Assembly: GCA_037783545.1 (NCBI GenBank)
Contig: JBBELK010000431.1
Coordinates: 372,001-436,000, forward strand
Source of the DNA: Henricia sp. BOLD:AAB3569
Taxonomy: Eukaryota > Echinodermata > Asteroidea > Spinulosida > Echinasteridae
DNA: 64,000 bases
Direction: 5' to 3'
Made by a program: the position numbers and the translations under genes. The notes below the pieces were generated by a model. That model saw only the letters and a program-made list of their open reading frames with translations, was not told the DNA's origin and did no database searches. This document shows, in pieces, positions 12,218 through 24,400 of this stretch; positions within the stretch are counted from its first letter, which is position 1, and every line of letters starts with the position of its first letter.

Positions 12218-12906
12218 GGCGGTGGGACTAGCGACAGAAATTTTGTCGCCTCTGCTGGACCAATCAGGGGCCAATTTCATAAAGCATGTTAGCAGAAATT
12301 TTTGCTTAATCAAAAATTTGTGTGCTTTATAAAAATGGGTTAATAAACAAAATTGTACTTCAACTTGTGTTTTTAGCAAGAATAGCAGATATTCTTGTGA
12401 AAAACACAAGTTGACATGCAATTTCGATTATTGACCCATTTTTATAAAGCAAACAAATTTTTGATTAAGCAAAAATTTCTGCTAACATGCTTTATGAAAT
12501 TGGCCCCAGGACGCTTGCAGTGCATTGCAGCACGATTGCAGGCATTCAAATGTAACGCGCGCAGATTGTAAACACCGTGCATGCATTTGATACATGTACT
12601 CGGTAAGGCTGGCCGTTGTCCGCGTCGGCGATTGGCTGCTATTTAAAGCATATTGGGGAATCCGTTCCATTACATTCGTCAGCATGCATCCCTGTTATTA
12701 ATTTGAAAAACTGCGGAGTAAATAAGGTTCGTCGTTTGAAAGTTTGGTAGGAATGGGACAGTCATAAGGAACGGAACCCAATACAATTTCTGGAAAGTAT
12801 AGAAATTGTTACTTTTCGGCATAACATGACCGAATTGATTAAATTACATCAAAATGACTCGGGCGTGAGTTGGCTCAAGACAACAGCCGTGCTCGCTCCA
12901 CAGATT
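12218..12906. repeat. Large inverted repeat, right arm (with MITE insertion)
   Basis: Complement of 9704-10148, interrupted at 12267-12507. Net arm length about 448 bp. Confidence 0.8.
12267..12507. mobile_element. GGGCCAATTTCAT foldback MITE, copy 1
   Basis: 241-bp near-palindrome with ends ggggccaatttcataaag and its complement; 'gctttataaaaatggg' is mirrored near the middle. The opposite arm at 10098-10112 shows the empty site. Family also at 28491 and 55322. Confidence 0.85.
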
Positions 12907-13448
12907 TGCGTGTATTTCCTCAGGGTATTGTTACGTCGCTTTGCAGAGTGGAAATTCCCTGATATCTCAGGATGAATTAAACTAGGTGTTTCCGTGAAGT
13001 GACACAGTTTTAGAGGAGGTCGCGGGGGCACCAAAAATCATGGGGGTGGGTTGGAATGGCGAACGGACAGAGATTCTAACCATTACAGGTCTCCCAGAAC
13101 GTGAAATGCTATAGTTTCAGTTTTCGCTGCTAAAATGTTTAACAGATGTCCGAATTACCACAGTTATTTGGAACACATCCTTTTCCGCAAAATAATTTGT
13201 TCACCATTCTCTAACGTTGGTAAACTATCCAGCTCAAGGGCACAAGATTGAAGACACCTTCCATTCGGAACCTAATTTTAATTAGGCCTACTGCTTACGA
13301 CAAATTGTGCTAACAAGAACGGGCTACTGGCTAAACAAAAAAAAGTCACACGATTTCCTGTCATTCTGTGTTACTTTTAGCCCGTATACTCTGCTAACCG
13401 AAAACGCACTGAGCATTATTTTCGGGTAAGCAGAATTTGGACCTTGGT

Positions 13449-14960
13449 CTTAAAGGGACACACCGGCTTTGTTGGGCTATTTTGGGCTCGAAATAGACCT
13501 ATACATGATTCTGAAAGTCTTTCCGAAATAGACTGAAGAGAACCTAAAAAGAAACCACAAAATGTGGCCGTTTTTGAGCATTTAAAAAAAAATCGAGGTC
13601 ACTTGATTTATCGGAACCAGAAATCACGTGTCCTTGGAGTTAGTTTTATTTCCAGCCGTATGGCCGTATGTGATACACAGTTTATTCCTGAAGTTTATTA
13701 CTGCAGTATTGCTTCAAATTCAGCTCTGATTTTTTTTCCAAAATATTTATGAGTATTTGACAAAAGAGATTAAAAGTTAAACATAACTCTGAAAAATCGA
13801 ACATAAAATGTTGACACAAAGTCCATCGAACCGAAGCGAGTTCCACGGTGGACAATTAGCCTTTTAGAAGTATGGCGGAACAAAAGGAGAGGGCGCAATT
13901 TCATTTGGGTAAGAATTTTTTTATCAATTGTATTTCTTTCCAAAAACTTGATTTACATGTTGTAATTATAATACATAGACAGAATTATAAATAAAATTAA
14001 TAAGTGTAAAGTGAAAAACTGAGTTATTTTGCATTTTAGTCGATTTTATACCCACTGCAAAGTGCGCCCTCCTATTGTGTCCGCCATACTTAAAGATAGT
14101 ATACATGATTGGTAAACTGTTACAAATAGTTTTATCCCCCTGTGTGTTTGAAGGTATGCATGATTAAAACCAACCTGAGCAAAAACCAGCTCTGTACGTC
14201 GTTTAACTTTTGAGAAAACAGTCAAAAACGGGTTTACAGTCATTTCGCCCCAAAACCACTTCGCCCTGAACCTCTTCGCCCTGCCTGTGCACGAAGTTGT
14301 TTTGGTATGTTTCGGGTTAAGTGGCCTTTGGGCGGGGAAGTGTTTGGACGAGGTGGTTTTAGGCGAAATGGCACGTGGTCGAAGTGGTTCAGGACGAAGT
14401 GGTCAAGGGCGAAATGGTTTTAGGGCGAATTGAATTTACGTCTCATGAGACGAAAACTAATTGTTTTACTAATTTCTCAAAAACTATAGCACTTCAGACA
14501 AAACTATTTGAGGGGACGTTTTCTACGGTCATCATGTTTATATTGTGTAAGTTAGGCGTAAATCTGTAAACATTTCTGATTTTCGAGATTACCAATGATG
14601 TATACTGCCTTTAAAAAAGGCTAATGTGACATTTAGCCCCACGGCACACACACGTTGCCCGCCCAAAACCGGAACTACAATTGTACGTTCGTGAAGACAA
14701 ACCATGAATGTCAGCCCCTCTACAGAAAACGGAAAAACCCATTCGGTCGTCCAGGCTGTCCAGTGAAATCTTCAGCAGAAAATTAGAGATATCCAAAGCA
14801 AAAAGCTGCCAAGAAGTGAAGAGCGAATCGTTTCCGACAAAGTCGTAAACGAGTCTCGCGCGATAGTGAACGGCTGGTAAAGCGTATATTTTCAAGTCTA
14901 ACTGTACTGCCATTTGAATGTGAACGATTCGAGACGCCAGCCACAGTGCAAAAGGCTAAA
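13449..14960. mobile_element. TTAAAGGGACACACC element, copy 1, interrupted twice
   Basis: 13449-13850 aligns with 21625-21990 and 14640-14890 aligns with 22080-22330, so one element is split here by an inverted-repeat MITE (about 13862-14090, ends agaagtatggcggaac) and by the GGCGAA MITE at 14091-14614. Confidence 0.65.
14091..14614. mobile_element. GGCGAA-type MITE, copy 2
   Basis: Inverted ends taaagatagtatacatgatt and atgtatactgccttta; about 525 bp; core of ggcgaa-type motif repeats. Best-preserved ends together with copy 3. Confidence 0.85.
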
Positions 14961-15032
14961 TTACGATCAACATAATTTCAATTTCAATTCATTTCAACCA
15001 CTCTTAGGATACATGACCAACATCAAAAAGGA

Positions 15033-16090
15033 TTTAAAGGGTCCCTTAAATGCTCAGTAATGTTATGCACAGTTTTTACTGCATATGAAGGAATACTTGT
15101 TTTAGAAAGACACTACTAGAACTGTACATCTTGATGCCCCATGAATAAAAGGTGGCAATTTTCGAAAAATTATCGACAGAAACTCACGAAAGAGGGCGCT
15201 GTTTGGGGCATGTCACTTTGGGAACGAACACGCAGCAGAAAAGCAAAGAAAAAACATAAGACTTCCAACTGGAATTGTGGAAAATTGCTGCAGTTTCCAG
15301 CCTAAGTTTTGATCATGGCTTAGGCCTACAGTTCAGCACCTTCAAAACAAACCTAAACAATCATGGGTTACAACAGTTTCAGCAAGTTGGAGAAAATGCT
15401 GTAATCTTTTGTGCACAGTTGAATAGGATTTTCATGTGTTTGCCTAATGTCACATCATAACTTTGCTCGTGAATATGTAAAATATGCATTTAAAAAAAAC
15501 TTGATTTTAACCCTTAAAGGACGTATGAAATAGGATTTTAAATACATAAAATTATAGTACAGGATGTGTTTAACACATTTTAATCAATTTCAGAGAATAT
15601 GATAGTTGCGTTTTGGTGTAATTGCAATTTTTCTATTTTTATGTTAATGAGAATTTCCATATTCATGAGCAAAGCGGTGATGTCATCTCAGGACAACAGA
15701 GGAATTCTCCATAGACTTGTGTACAAAAGTTGGTGTCATTTTCAGTGGCTTCTTGAAATCATGAACTGTATCACTCTACTGAGTTTGTTTAGTATGTCAT
15801 TTGCAACAATCCTGACAAGTTTGTTTGAGCCAAAAATGGATCAGTTGGGTACTGTTACTGTTTGAAATGTAATGTTTTTTCTTTGTTTTTCAACTGTGGG
15901 TTCCCTCCATGACTAGCAATAAACAGCGCCCTCACCTGTCATGAAAATTTTGAAGTAAAGAAAAGGTCACTTCTTTCTAAAATAAAAACAAATTTGAGTT
16001 TGCCCCTTTGTCTGCAGCAGCTTGATCCTTTGATTTGTGTATAAAACCAGCTGGGTGTTAATTTTCACTTCACAAATCCTTTAAAACAGC
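15033..16090. mobile_element. Two head-to-head diverged AAAGGGCCC-type MITEs
   Basis: 15033-15515 (reverse) and 15515-16085 (forward) share 'gcgccctc', 'ttgtgcacagttgaat'/'cttgtgtacaaaagttgg' and 'atattcatgagcaaag' with copies A and B. More diverged than those, so older. Confidence 0.55.
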
Positions 16091-16210
16091 TTACAACTAC
16101 GTTTTTATGACTGTAGTGAATGGAGTAGTTCCACAGCACGATATATTTCATTGCTAAAAATACCATTTCAGGGGCCATTTAAGTAACCTGTTATCGCAGT
16201 ATCAAAATCA

Positions 16211-16288
16211 TTAAAGGCAGGGACTCGTCAGCAATGCGCGCGCCAAATTCGTGCCACGAAATACGCAGCTCCATGTAGCAAAGGCATG
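16211..16288. mobile_element. Palindromic CGTCAGCAATGCGC MITE, half copy
   Basis: Left arm only (ttaaaggcagggactcgtca to gcagctccatgtagcaaagg). Confidence 0.7.
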
Positions 16289-16289
16289 T

Positions 16290-17764
16290 ATGTTTTATAT
16301 CATTGGATTCAAGGTACATGTACATGAGATGAAGGTATACAAAGGATTTCTTGGAGTCATAAGAGAAAGGACACGGTGATAAAATGGATAGCAATTAGCG
16401 TTTTCCAAAATTCCAGTAATTATCGAGTAATTAGCAATTTAATCTCGGTTTCCTTTTTTCTAGGACACCCTGTAATTTGCAATATTTCTTACGATGCATT
16501 TTAGGGGTTCTCGTGTCAAGTTGTAGGAGCAGGCAACTATCTCTGAGAACTTTTCCATCGAGTCCTCTTGCAAAACGAACTTCACACGTTCCTCCATAAA
16601 CTAGATATATTTTTCAGCAACAAGACTTTGAAAAACTGGCAGTTTGACGAAGTACATACACATACAAGACCACCTGTAATTGACACAATGATATATTGGT
16701 CAGTCATTTTCTACAGAAATGTTCATGTTATGCATGCGTAATATCTTGTTACACCTCGTTTGTATAGGGTGCGAAAGGTCGGTTTTATGTCAAAAAAATA
16801 AGAAATTGACGCTAATTTGAAACCAGTACCTCCCTTTGGGATACCAATTTGCAACATATGGATGCAACAATGTTTCAGAAAACCTGTATTATGTTACAAA
16901 CCGTATTCAGCCATGTACAGGATTTACAATGATTCAAAATTTTAACTATCTACATGTATTTTGACCGGAAAAATTGTTCCAACTGCCCAATGCAATGATT
17001 CCGCCTGAGATATTCTTTTTAGAAAATGTTAAATGAAGTTCAATTCATATAAATGCATGTGCATACACATTTCTACAATTAGGGCGCCTTGCTCATATGA
17101 GCGAATCTAGGCCCTTGATTACCGTGGTATATGGTGAAACCTGCTGGCCACCTTTATAAATGGGCCATCTGTTTATAGTGGCCACCCGTATTTGGTCTAG
17201 TGCAACCTTTATAAAGAGGCCACCTGTTTATAGTGGCCAGGGTTTTAACGGTCCCGAGGGTGGCAACTATATACAAGTTTAACTGTATTATTATGAATGT
17301 TATACTTCAGATAACGCCATTTAACAGTTTTCCAACCCTGTAATATAATTTTATACGGTATCTTTGAGACCATGCATGGTTTTGTGTTAAATGAATGTTA
17401 GTGTGCTTGTTCATGTTTAAAAGGTACATACAAAAGTTTTGGACAGAAAAAACCCATGTGGTGTTTGTCATCGATCGTTGCTTCCTCCATGCTATAATCA
17501 ACACTTTTGTCAACAAGTTTTTTTCATGTCAACTCATAAAGTTAAATTATGGGTCACTGCAAATGATAAAACTTGCCTTTTATTTAAAATGTACCATTCT
17601 ATTACAAATTAATTTTTAAATGTTACCATACTAGTACTAAAGTATCGATTATAATACCAGAGGATACACAAACAATACTGAATGCATGCATGTGTACTCG
17701 TGCTGAAGTATCGAATGTCATCAAATAGGCCTATACCAGACTATACAGAGAATAGAGTACAGAA
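16290..17764. other. Non-coding; short cluster of tttatagtggcca repeats
   Basis: 17120-17290 has imperfect repeats of 'gtttatagtggccac', also found at 44270-44590. A 17440-17560 dispersed repeat follows. No exon-like block seen. Confidence 0.45.
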
Positions 17765-18152
17765 GCGATGACGTCACAAAAAACTTTTTTTACATTTCAG
17801 CGTTTTGGATACCATGTATCGGTGGAGCATGATGAAAAACATCCACAGCCCAAATTTGGTGGGAATCGGTTCAGTGGGGCCCGAGATATGGCCGCATGAA
17901 TACATAATTAGCCCCATTGAAATCAGTGTAAATTGGCCTGGTTCCAAAAGTTACGATCCAGGCCAATTTACACTGATTTCAATGGGGCTAATTATGTATT
18001 CATGCGGCCATATCTCGGGCCACCATGAACCAATTCATGTCAAATTTGATGTGTGAGGGTTTTTCATCATGTTCCACCGAAATATGGTCATGAAAATGCT
18101 GAAATGCAAAAAAGAAAATTTGATGACGTCACACTTCGGCTGTCTATACTGA
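17765..18152. mobile_element. Long-hairpin foldback element with perfect 62-bp arms
   Basis: 17880-17941 is exactly complementary to 17958-18019, with a 16-nt loop; imperfect complementarity extends to gatgacgtcac at both ends. The right tip cacacttcggctgtctata is shared with the CCGAAGTG MITEs. Confidence 0.9.
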
Positions 18153-18599
18153 ATACATGGGTACAAGTATCGTAGAGTAATCTAAATTCGCGCACATTTA
18201 ATTTCGCGCACGGACGCTTTCGTCGCGTCGGCGTATATCTCGGCACTAACAAAACGCACTGACGTCAAACTTTTTTGAATGTTGTTTGTCAAAATCATCT
18301 TTCCGTTTGCATGAAAATTAAGGCTTTCTCAGTAAAGTAATTCAATAACTGTTAATTTATGGTACAAAATTCTACCTTATAGACAAGGACTGGTACAAAT
18401 ATACTATGTACAGTCAAAGTGGTCCAGGGAAATCTTTAAAATTCACGAATACTTTCACCACCGATCGTCTGCTCCATCGCGAGGCACTAAAAAACAATAT
18501 TCATTTGATTTCAACAACATTGATAATCAACCGTGTGAAATGTTTTGTTTATTATTATTATAATTATTATTATTTATTTCTGGTATCCATACCAAGGAT

Positions 18600-18931
18600 T
18601 CCTCAATAGTGCCCATTGCACTGTCACTCGCAAGCGTGAGGAAACCCATGAAGAATTAGAAATTAGAAATGGCCAGAGACACCGGGGAATCCCCTTGCTC
18701 TTCACGAAAGAATGCTCTGTGATCTTTAAAGTGCGTTACCGTTACCTAACACACTGGACCAACGGCTTTACATCCCTTCCGAAGGATGTAGCAAGTGCTG
18801 TTGAGTGCCTTGCTCAAGGGCACAGGTACCGCAGCCGGGGGCACGGGGAGGTTCGAACCCGCAACCCTAAATTTTCACATATGATTACGAGTCAGTGACC
18901 CAAATAAAACCACTCGGCCACGGTACCCCGT
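18600..18931 (-). mobile_element. tRNA-Leu-like SINE
   Basis: On the minus strand: tRNA-like head ('taccgtggccgagtggtt', B box 'gggttcgaacc'), then 'gtgcccttgagcaaggcact' and a body with 'agagcattctttcgtgaag'. Same family at 23517, 26900, 34426, 45725 and 49795. Confidence 0.8.
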
Positions 18932-18955
18932 TCTGTGCCTCGTTTTGGCTGTGAT

Positions 18956-19123
18956 TACAGCCAAAGTGTGACGTGTTCCCATGGTATTCATTGGCTCTGA
19001 ACATCATGGCCGTTGGAAAAAGTCTCATTGCAAAAGAACAGGGACACGGTTCAGTAATTTTTAGTGTAGAGTCATTGCCTAAGCAACTAACAAAAGATGA
19101 CGTATTCACTTCGGCAGTCTACT
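18956..19123. mobile_element. CCGAAGTG MITE, copy 2
   Basis: Termini acagccaaagtgtgacg and cacttcggcagtcta; internal 'gggacacggttcagt' shared with the other copies. Abuts the SINE. Confidence 0.8.
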
Positions 19124-19499
19124 TGAGATTATCTCTTTTGTGTGTGTGTTTTTAAATCACAGATCAGTGCTCGTTATCTAGAATATGGATTGGAAACCAG
19201 TTTGCACTTTCCAGTTTACCAGTGTTAGTCAACAGAGGGCGGTATTCAACATTAACGGTGGTTCCGGTTGCGTTGTGTTCATGATTTATTCCCCATTTAT
19301 TCACAGTATTCATCACCACCTGCTAGCTGCTTACTGTTCTTTTCACTGTTTTGTGTGCGCAGGGTATAGTACGGTACAGTTTCTGGCAATAGTTTCATAC
19401 TTGGTTACTTCATGGCCATGGTTACTTTCAGAACTCCATTTCGTATCATAATAACAACTTGAAGCGAACCACTTCATGACCTGTGTGAAGTTAGTTACT

Positions 19500-19675
19500 T
19501 ATTCGACGTTCTACGTTCAATATTAAAGGAGCTGTTACTTATTGAACATTCAATAAGTAGCTGTTACTTATTTGACATACAAATGCACAGAAAATTTATT
19601 TCAAAGGGTCAAATGCCCCACCCTGGGGCATGAAAAACATGACCAAACCCCCACCTAGGGGATGGGGCAGCGCAA

Positions 19676-19742
<67 letters not shown>

Positions 19743-19870
19743 CGGGCAAGGGGGGGGGGGGGAGGGGGCAATTGATAGGTGCATAAGTAACAGATCCTTA
19801 TTGAATGTTGAATAGGTAACAGCTCCTTATTGAATATTGAACGTCGAATGTTGAATAAGTAGCCAACTTC
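19500..19870. mobile_element. Inverted-repeat element with extreme poly-G core
   Basis: Outer inverted repeats 'acttattcgacgttc' / 'gaacgtcgaatgttgaataag'; inner part ('ggtcaaatgccccaccctgg', 'gcaattgataggtgcat') matches 27379-27650. Confidence 0.6.
19676..19742 (+). repeat. Poly-G homopolymer, 67 nt
   Basis: 67 consecutive G, then cgggcaa and another 13-G run (19750-19762). Could be real (quadruplex-prone) or a read or assembly artefact. Confidence 0.9.
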
Positions 19871-20841
19871 ACACCGGTCCACTACCTGTCCTACCTCCAT
19901 GGTTTCATCATAGAGGTAGTCCTACCTCCATGGTTTCATGCATTTTTTCCCCCTTCGCAAACATTGTTAACCCAGTTTAAATAATCTATGCTTGCTAAAT
20001 ATTAAAGAGCATCTTTTTTCCCTTCGCAAACATTGTTAACCGTGTTTTAAATAATCTAGGTTTCCTAAATAAACATCGACCTCTAAATCAGGTATTCGTT
20101 TTCAAATCAAATCTGAATTGTTTGTGCAGTAAACGAACGATGTCGATCGACCGCTCTGTCACTAAAATGCCCTCTCCGACAGAAACACTTTATGAAAACA
20201 CATTATGAAAGGCTGAATTACACAAACTTTTTAGCTTCATTCTTTTTCCCCATGGATAGTATTTTGGGGAGGTATTTTACATGATTCTCAGGTTAAAACG
20301 AAATCCATTTTCTGGAAAAATCTGAACATTCTCCTTTAATTTCTTCATCACAATTATTTTGATTTATTAAACTTGTTTTGTTTTTATTATTTTTTTTAAA
20401 GAATTGAGTACATGTAATTTATTATATTTATAGATTATTGCAATTACCGCTTGGGTTAGTTTGCACAAAAGAAGAACTAGGAAATATTACCATGCACTAG
20501 CTAGACGGCCTCTAAGACCCTATGCACTAAACCTATGGGGCAACTCTAAAAACAATTCTATGTTTTTCCTCAGTAAATATACGACACCTAACATTTTTAC
20601 GTGGTTTATATGTCATAACAAGGAAAATCCTGGGTGTCCGTGCATGGTAATGAACCCCAGAACTGTATTGTGGGAAGGTTATTGTGGGAAGATTTTGCCC
20701 CATTTTCCTTCCCACAATACAGTTCTGCTTTTCTGCAAAACCACCCAAGTTGTAATTGCGATATGGTCTATGGCTTTTTTCAGACCTTGTGCACAAAATA
20801 TATGAGACTGGCTGAAAATCTGAGCAATTATATATAGAATA

Positions 20842-20982
20842 CAGGGCCCAGTGGAAGTTGACCCCCCAGGTTACTAACAAAATGTCCTTTTTAAAAAACA
20901 TCCCTGGCAATGTGTTTAGTAATCAGGCCAGATAAATACAATTCCTGACATAACTAGGGGGTCAACTTCCACTGGGGACCTG
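20842..20982. mobile_element. 141-bp palindromic MITE
   Basis: Ends cagggcccagtggaagttga and its near-complement (tcaacttccactggggacctg region). Inserted in a dispersed repeat also present at 39537-39680. Confidence 0.8.
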
Positions 20983-21182
20983 CTTTTTTTCCTGAGAAAA
21001 TCCTTATAATTTTTCCACTCTTAAAATGTGAGTTGTTCTATAAAATCTGCACCTACCGATGCTTGATAAGTCGTTTTAAAGACAAAAAAGATAAACTTCT
21101 CAATTCTTACCGATAAAAATAACTCAAGACGTTTTTTCCCACTCCTAGGTCTCATCATAAAGGTCCCCATTCCAACACTGAG

Positions 21183-21437
21183 ATGTCAGACGAGGCCAAA
21201 CCCAGACGGGTCCCCTCAAGCTTCCAAGATGCGTCGGGCATCAAACCTGCATCCCAAGAGCTCCGTCGCAACGAGGAGCTGCATCGTTTTGACCCTGAGA
21301 CGAGCCTCGAGACTCGCGCCGTCTGCTCACAGGCCAAGCTCAAGGGTCTGCACCTCACCACTCCCCTGGTCCCATCCATCAGCCTGGCTTCCACGTTCAA
21401 GGTCGACAATATAGATAACTATAAGCAGTGTCTCAAA
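21183..21437 (+). CDS. Gene 1 exon 1 (85 codons)
   Basis: Starts at the first ATG in frame (MSDEAKPRR) and runs to [18 protein letters not shown], ending in a gtaagt donor, phase 0. The block '[15 protein letters not shown]' is the conserved N-terminal strand of the family ('PPISLSTTF' type). The frame is open upstream to a cag-like acceptor 'cccactcctag' ending at 21148, and an in-frame TAA lies at 21120. The exon may therefore begin at 21149 as a 5'UTR-containing second exon, or carry 11 extra codons from an upstream exon. I chose the ATG because no upstream coding exon was recognised. Confidence 0.82.
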
Positions 21438-24400
21438 GTAAGTTTCAGGATGTCTGTTATTCATGTACATTGTACATGTAACATGTCCATATACTATGTA
21501 GCGACTTGGAAATCCGTGATGTCATTAGCCGCGCAGTCGTTCGCAAGCTTGGATGAGTTTTGGAAATCTGGATAGAGTGAAAAGCAACTTGGCTCCACCG
21601 GGATTTGAACCGCGGAAATTCTGCTTAAAGGAACACACCTTCTTTGTTGGGCTATTTTGGGCTCGAAATAGACCCATACATTATTCTGAAGCGCATTCGA
21701 GAGTAAATTAGATATATCCTGAAAAGACGCCGTCAAATTTAGCCGTTTTTGAGCACTTTTGAAAAATCCAAGACCACGTGACTTTTCGGAACCAAATTCT
21801 GGTTCCGAAAAGTCACGTGGTCTTGTGAGTTAGTTGTATTACCAGCCGTATAAAAGTTTGTAACTGCAGAACTGCACCAAATTCAACTCTGATATCCCCC
21901 CAATATTTATAAGTAATTCACAAAAGAGAGACTATTTATACAGGTATGAAACAAAGTTAAACATAAGTGTGAAAATTCGAACATAATTGTTTGTTTCGAG
22001 AGTCCGGAGAACGGGAGCGAGCGCGTGCTACGGCAGGCTACCGTGGAGTGTAGAAATTTGCCCCGCGCACAGTACACGGCAAATAGCTTGAGTGCACACA
22101 CACACGGAAGAGCGTGTTGCTTCGGTGTACGTACGTTCGTAAAGAAAAAAACATGATGCCAACTCCTCAAAAGAAAACGGAAATTCCTATTCGGTCGTCT
22201 GGGCTGTCCAGTGAAATCGTGAGCAGAAAATTTGAGATATCCTGGGCAGGAGAAGAGCGAATCGTTTGTGACAAAGTCGTGAGGCTCTCGCGTAGTTGCA
22301 ACGGCTGGTAAAGCGTATAACCCGTCTTTTGACCGTTTTCGTTATTTTTGCACTTCTTTAGTAAATTACGGGATATTTTGATGAAATGTTTTCGCAACGA
22401 CCATCAAAAAAGTATTGTCAATGCTGCTACATCACTAAATCATGTAAACAGTAGGCAGGTGTGTACCTTTAACGTGCAGACGCCCTACCAATTGAGCTAT
22501 GAGGCCAACTGGTGGTCTCGAATCACGGTAGTGCAGTCGTTTCTCACTGATTGGAATTGGCTATTACGTGAGCTTAGCAAGCCCTACAGAGAAATATAAC
22601 CATCCCTTCCAGAGATCACTTAAAATATGCCCTAAACCCCTGCCCGGCTTGCCTCATTTGAGTGTGACATACCAGATCTTAAAGGGCCCTTATTAAGGAT
22701 TTTTATCAATGAAATGTATGCTATCAAACCAATATACTCAGTTACATTCATACAAATCCTATTTGGAGCTTGTTTTGGGGGTTAAAACAAAGGTTTTTAG
22801 TTTTTATGCTAATGAAAATATGCATATTCATGACTAAGGTCACGATGTCACAAGAGGCAAACACAGGAAAATCACATTCAACTGTGCACAAAAGATTCCA
22901 CCTTTTTCTCAAACGTCCTGGAATTTTTGTAATCCATGTTTCCTGTTGTAAGCCATGACGAAACTGGGGGAGAAAACCGCAGCAATTTGCCACAAGTCCA
23001 ACTTGAAATCTTATGTTTTTTCTTAACTTTTCCCTTCCGTCTTCCTTACGTGATGCACTCCAAACAGCGCCCTCTGTCTGTGGTTTATTGCAATGAAATT
23101 TTCAAAGTTGAAAAAGGCTACCTTTTTATTGATTTTACATCCAAACGAACAATAGCATGTCTTGCTGAACAAGTAATCCATCATATGAAGCAAAGATTAG
23201 GCAAAAAAGTTGTTTAGCATGTCATAGACCCTTTTAAGTATGAATAAGGGATTATTTCGATACAAATGTGGTTAAATGTCCATATGATTTAGGAAATCTG
23301 ATATTATTTTGACATCTTTTTCTTGCAGGATGGATACATCTACAGTCGGCTTGCGAATCATTCCTGCGAGACAGCAGCTCATGCTATCAACTCTCTAGAG
23401 GGCGGTGTTGGTAGTCTGGTGTTCTCATCCGGTATGGGGGCCATAACAACCACCCTACTTGCGCTGCTTAAAGCAGGAGACCATGTGGTATGTGGTAATA
23501 AAAGCATTTGGAGCCAAGTATGTAAGCCAATTTACTGAAGTTCCTCCCCAAGGCTCTCCCCCTGTTGCGGGTTTAGTGGTGCCTGTGCCCTTGAGCAAGG
23601 CACTCGACCACAATTGCTCCATCATTCGGAAGGGATGTAAATAAAGCCGCTGGTCCAGTGTGTTGTGTAACGCATTTAATAGATCCCAGAGCATTATTTC
23701 ATGAAGATTAAGGGGATTACCCAGTGTCGCTTGCCACCACCCACGTATGTCATTGTTACACTTCATGCAATTCAAATAATAAATAAGCTAATTTTGAATG
23801 AAAATCTGCATTTTAGGAGCTTCACTGGTTAAAGGCCCTATGTATCATTTGTAAGATAAAACATTTTACAGATTCGTGGAATACGAGTGTAACGCACTGC
23901 AACCGTATATCCCATTTGTGGTTTTTGCTTGCAGTATGCTACAGATACAGAAGAATGTTGGTAAACTAGCCTGAAAAAATTTAGCTACTTAGCTGCGTCA
24001 ATGCTTCAGAAAACCTTGAAAATCTTTGTGTACAAGTAAATCGTAAGGAAGTCCCGTGCACGGGACTTTTTTTAGAAACCCACCTTCGGTTGTCAATTTC
24101 CAGCATGAAATACCATTTTGGACAGAAATAAATTCATGTGGTGTTTGTTACCATTGCTATCAACACTTTGAGTAAGGTTTTTCTTGTCAACTCATGAAAA
24201 ACCAAATTGGGTCATTGCAAATGATACAATGGGCCTTTTAATTACTCCTGTTTTACATGTGACTTAAATTTTCACCCCTCATCTCAGATTGCACCGGACT
24301 CGGCCTACTCTGGCACATTTGCAATGATGAAGAGCATGCTACCAAACTATGGCATTGAGATAACCTTCGTCAAAGCAAGCGACATTGGCGAGTACAGAAA

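Noticed and set aside
19596..19900. Poly-Pro and poly-Gly frames
   Set aside because: Translations of the poly-G tract.
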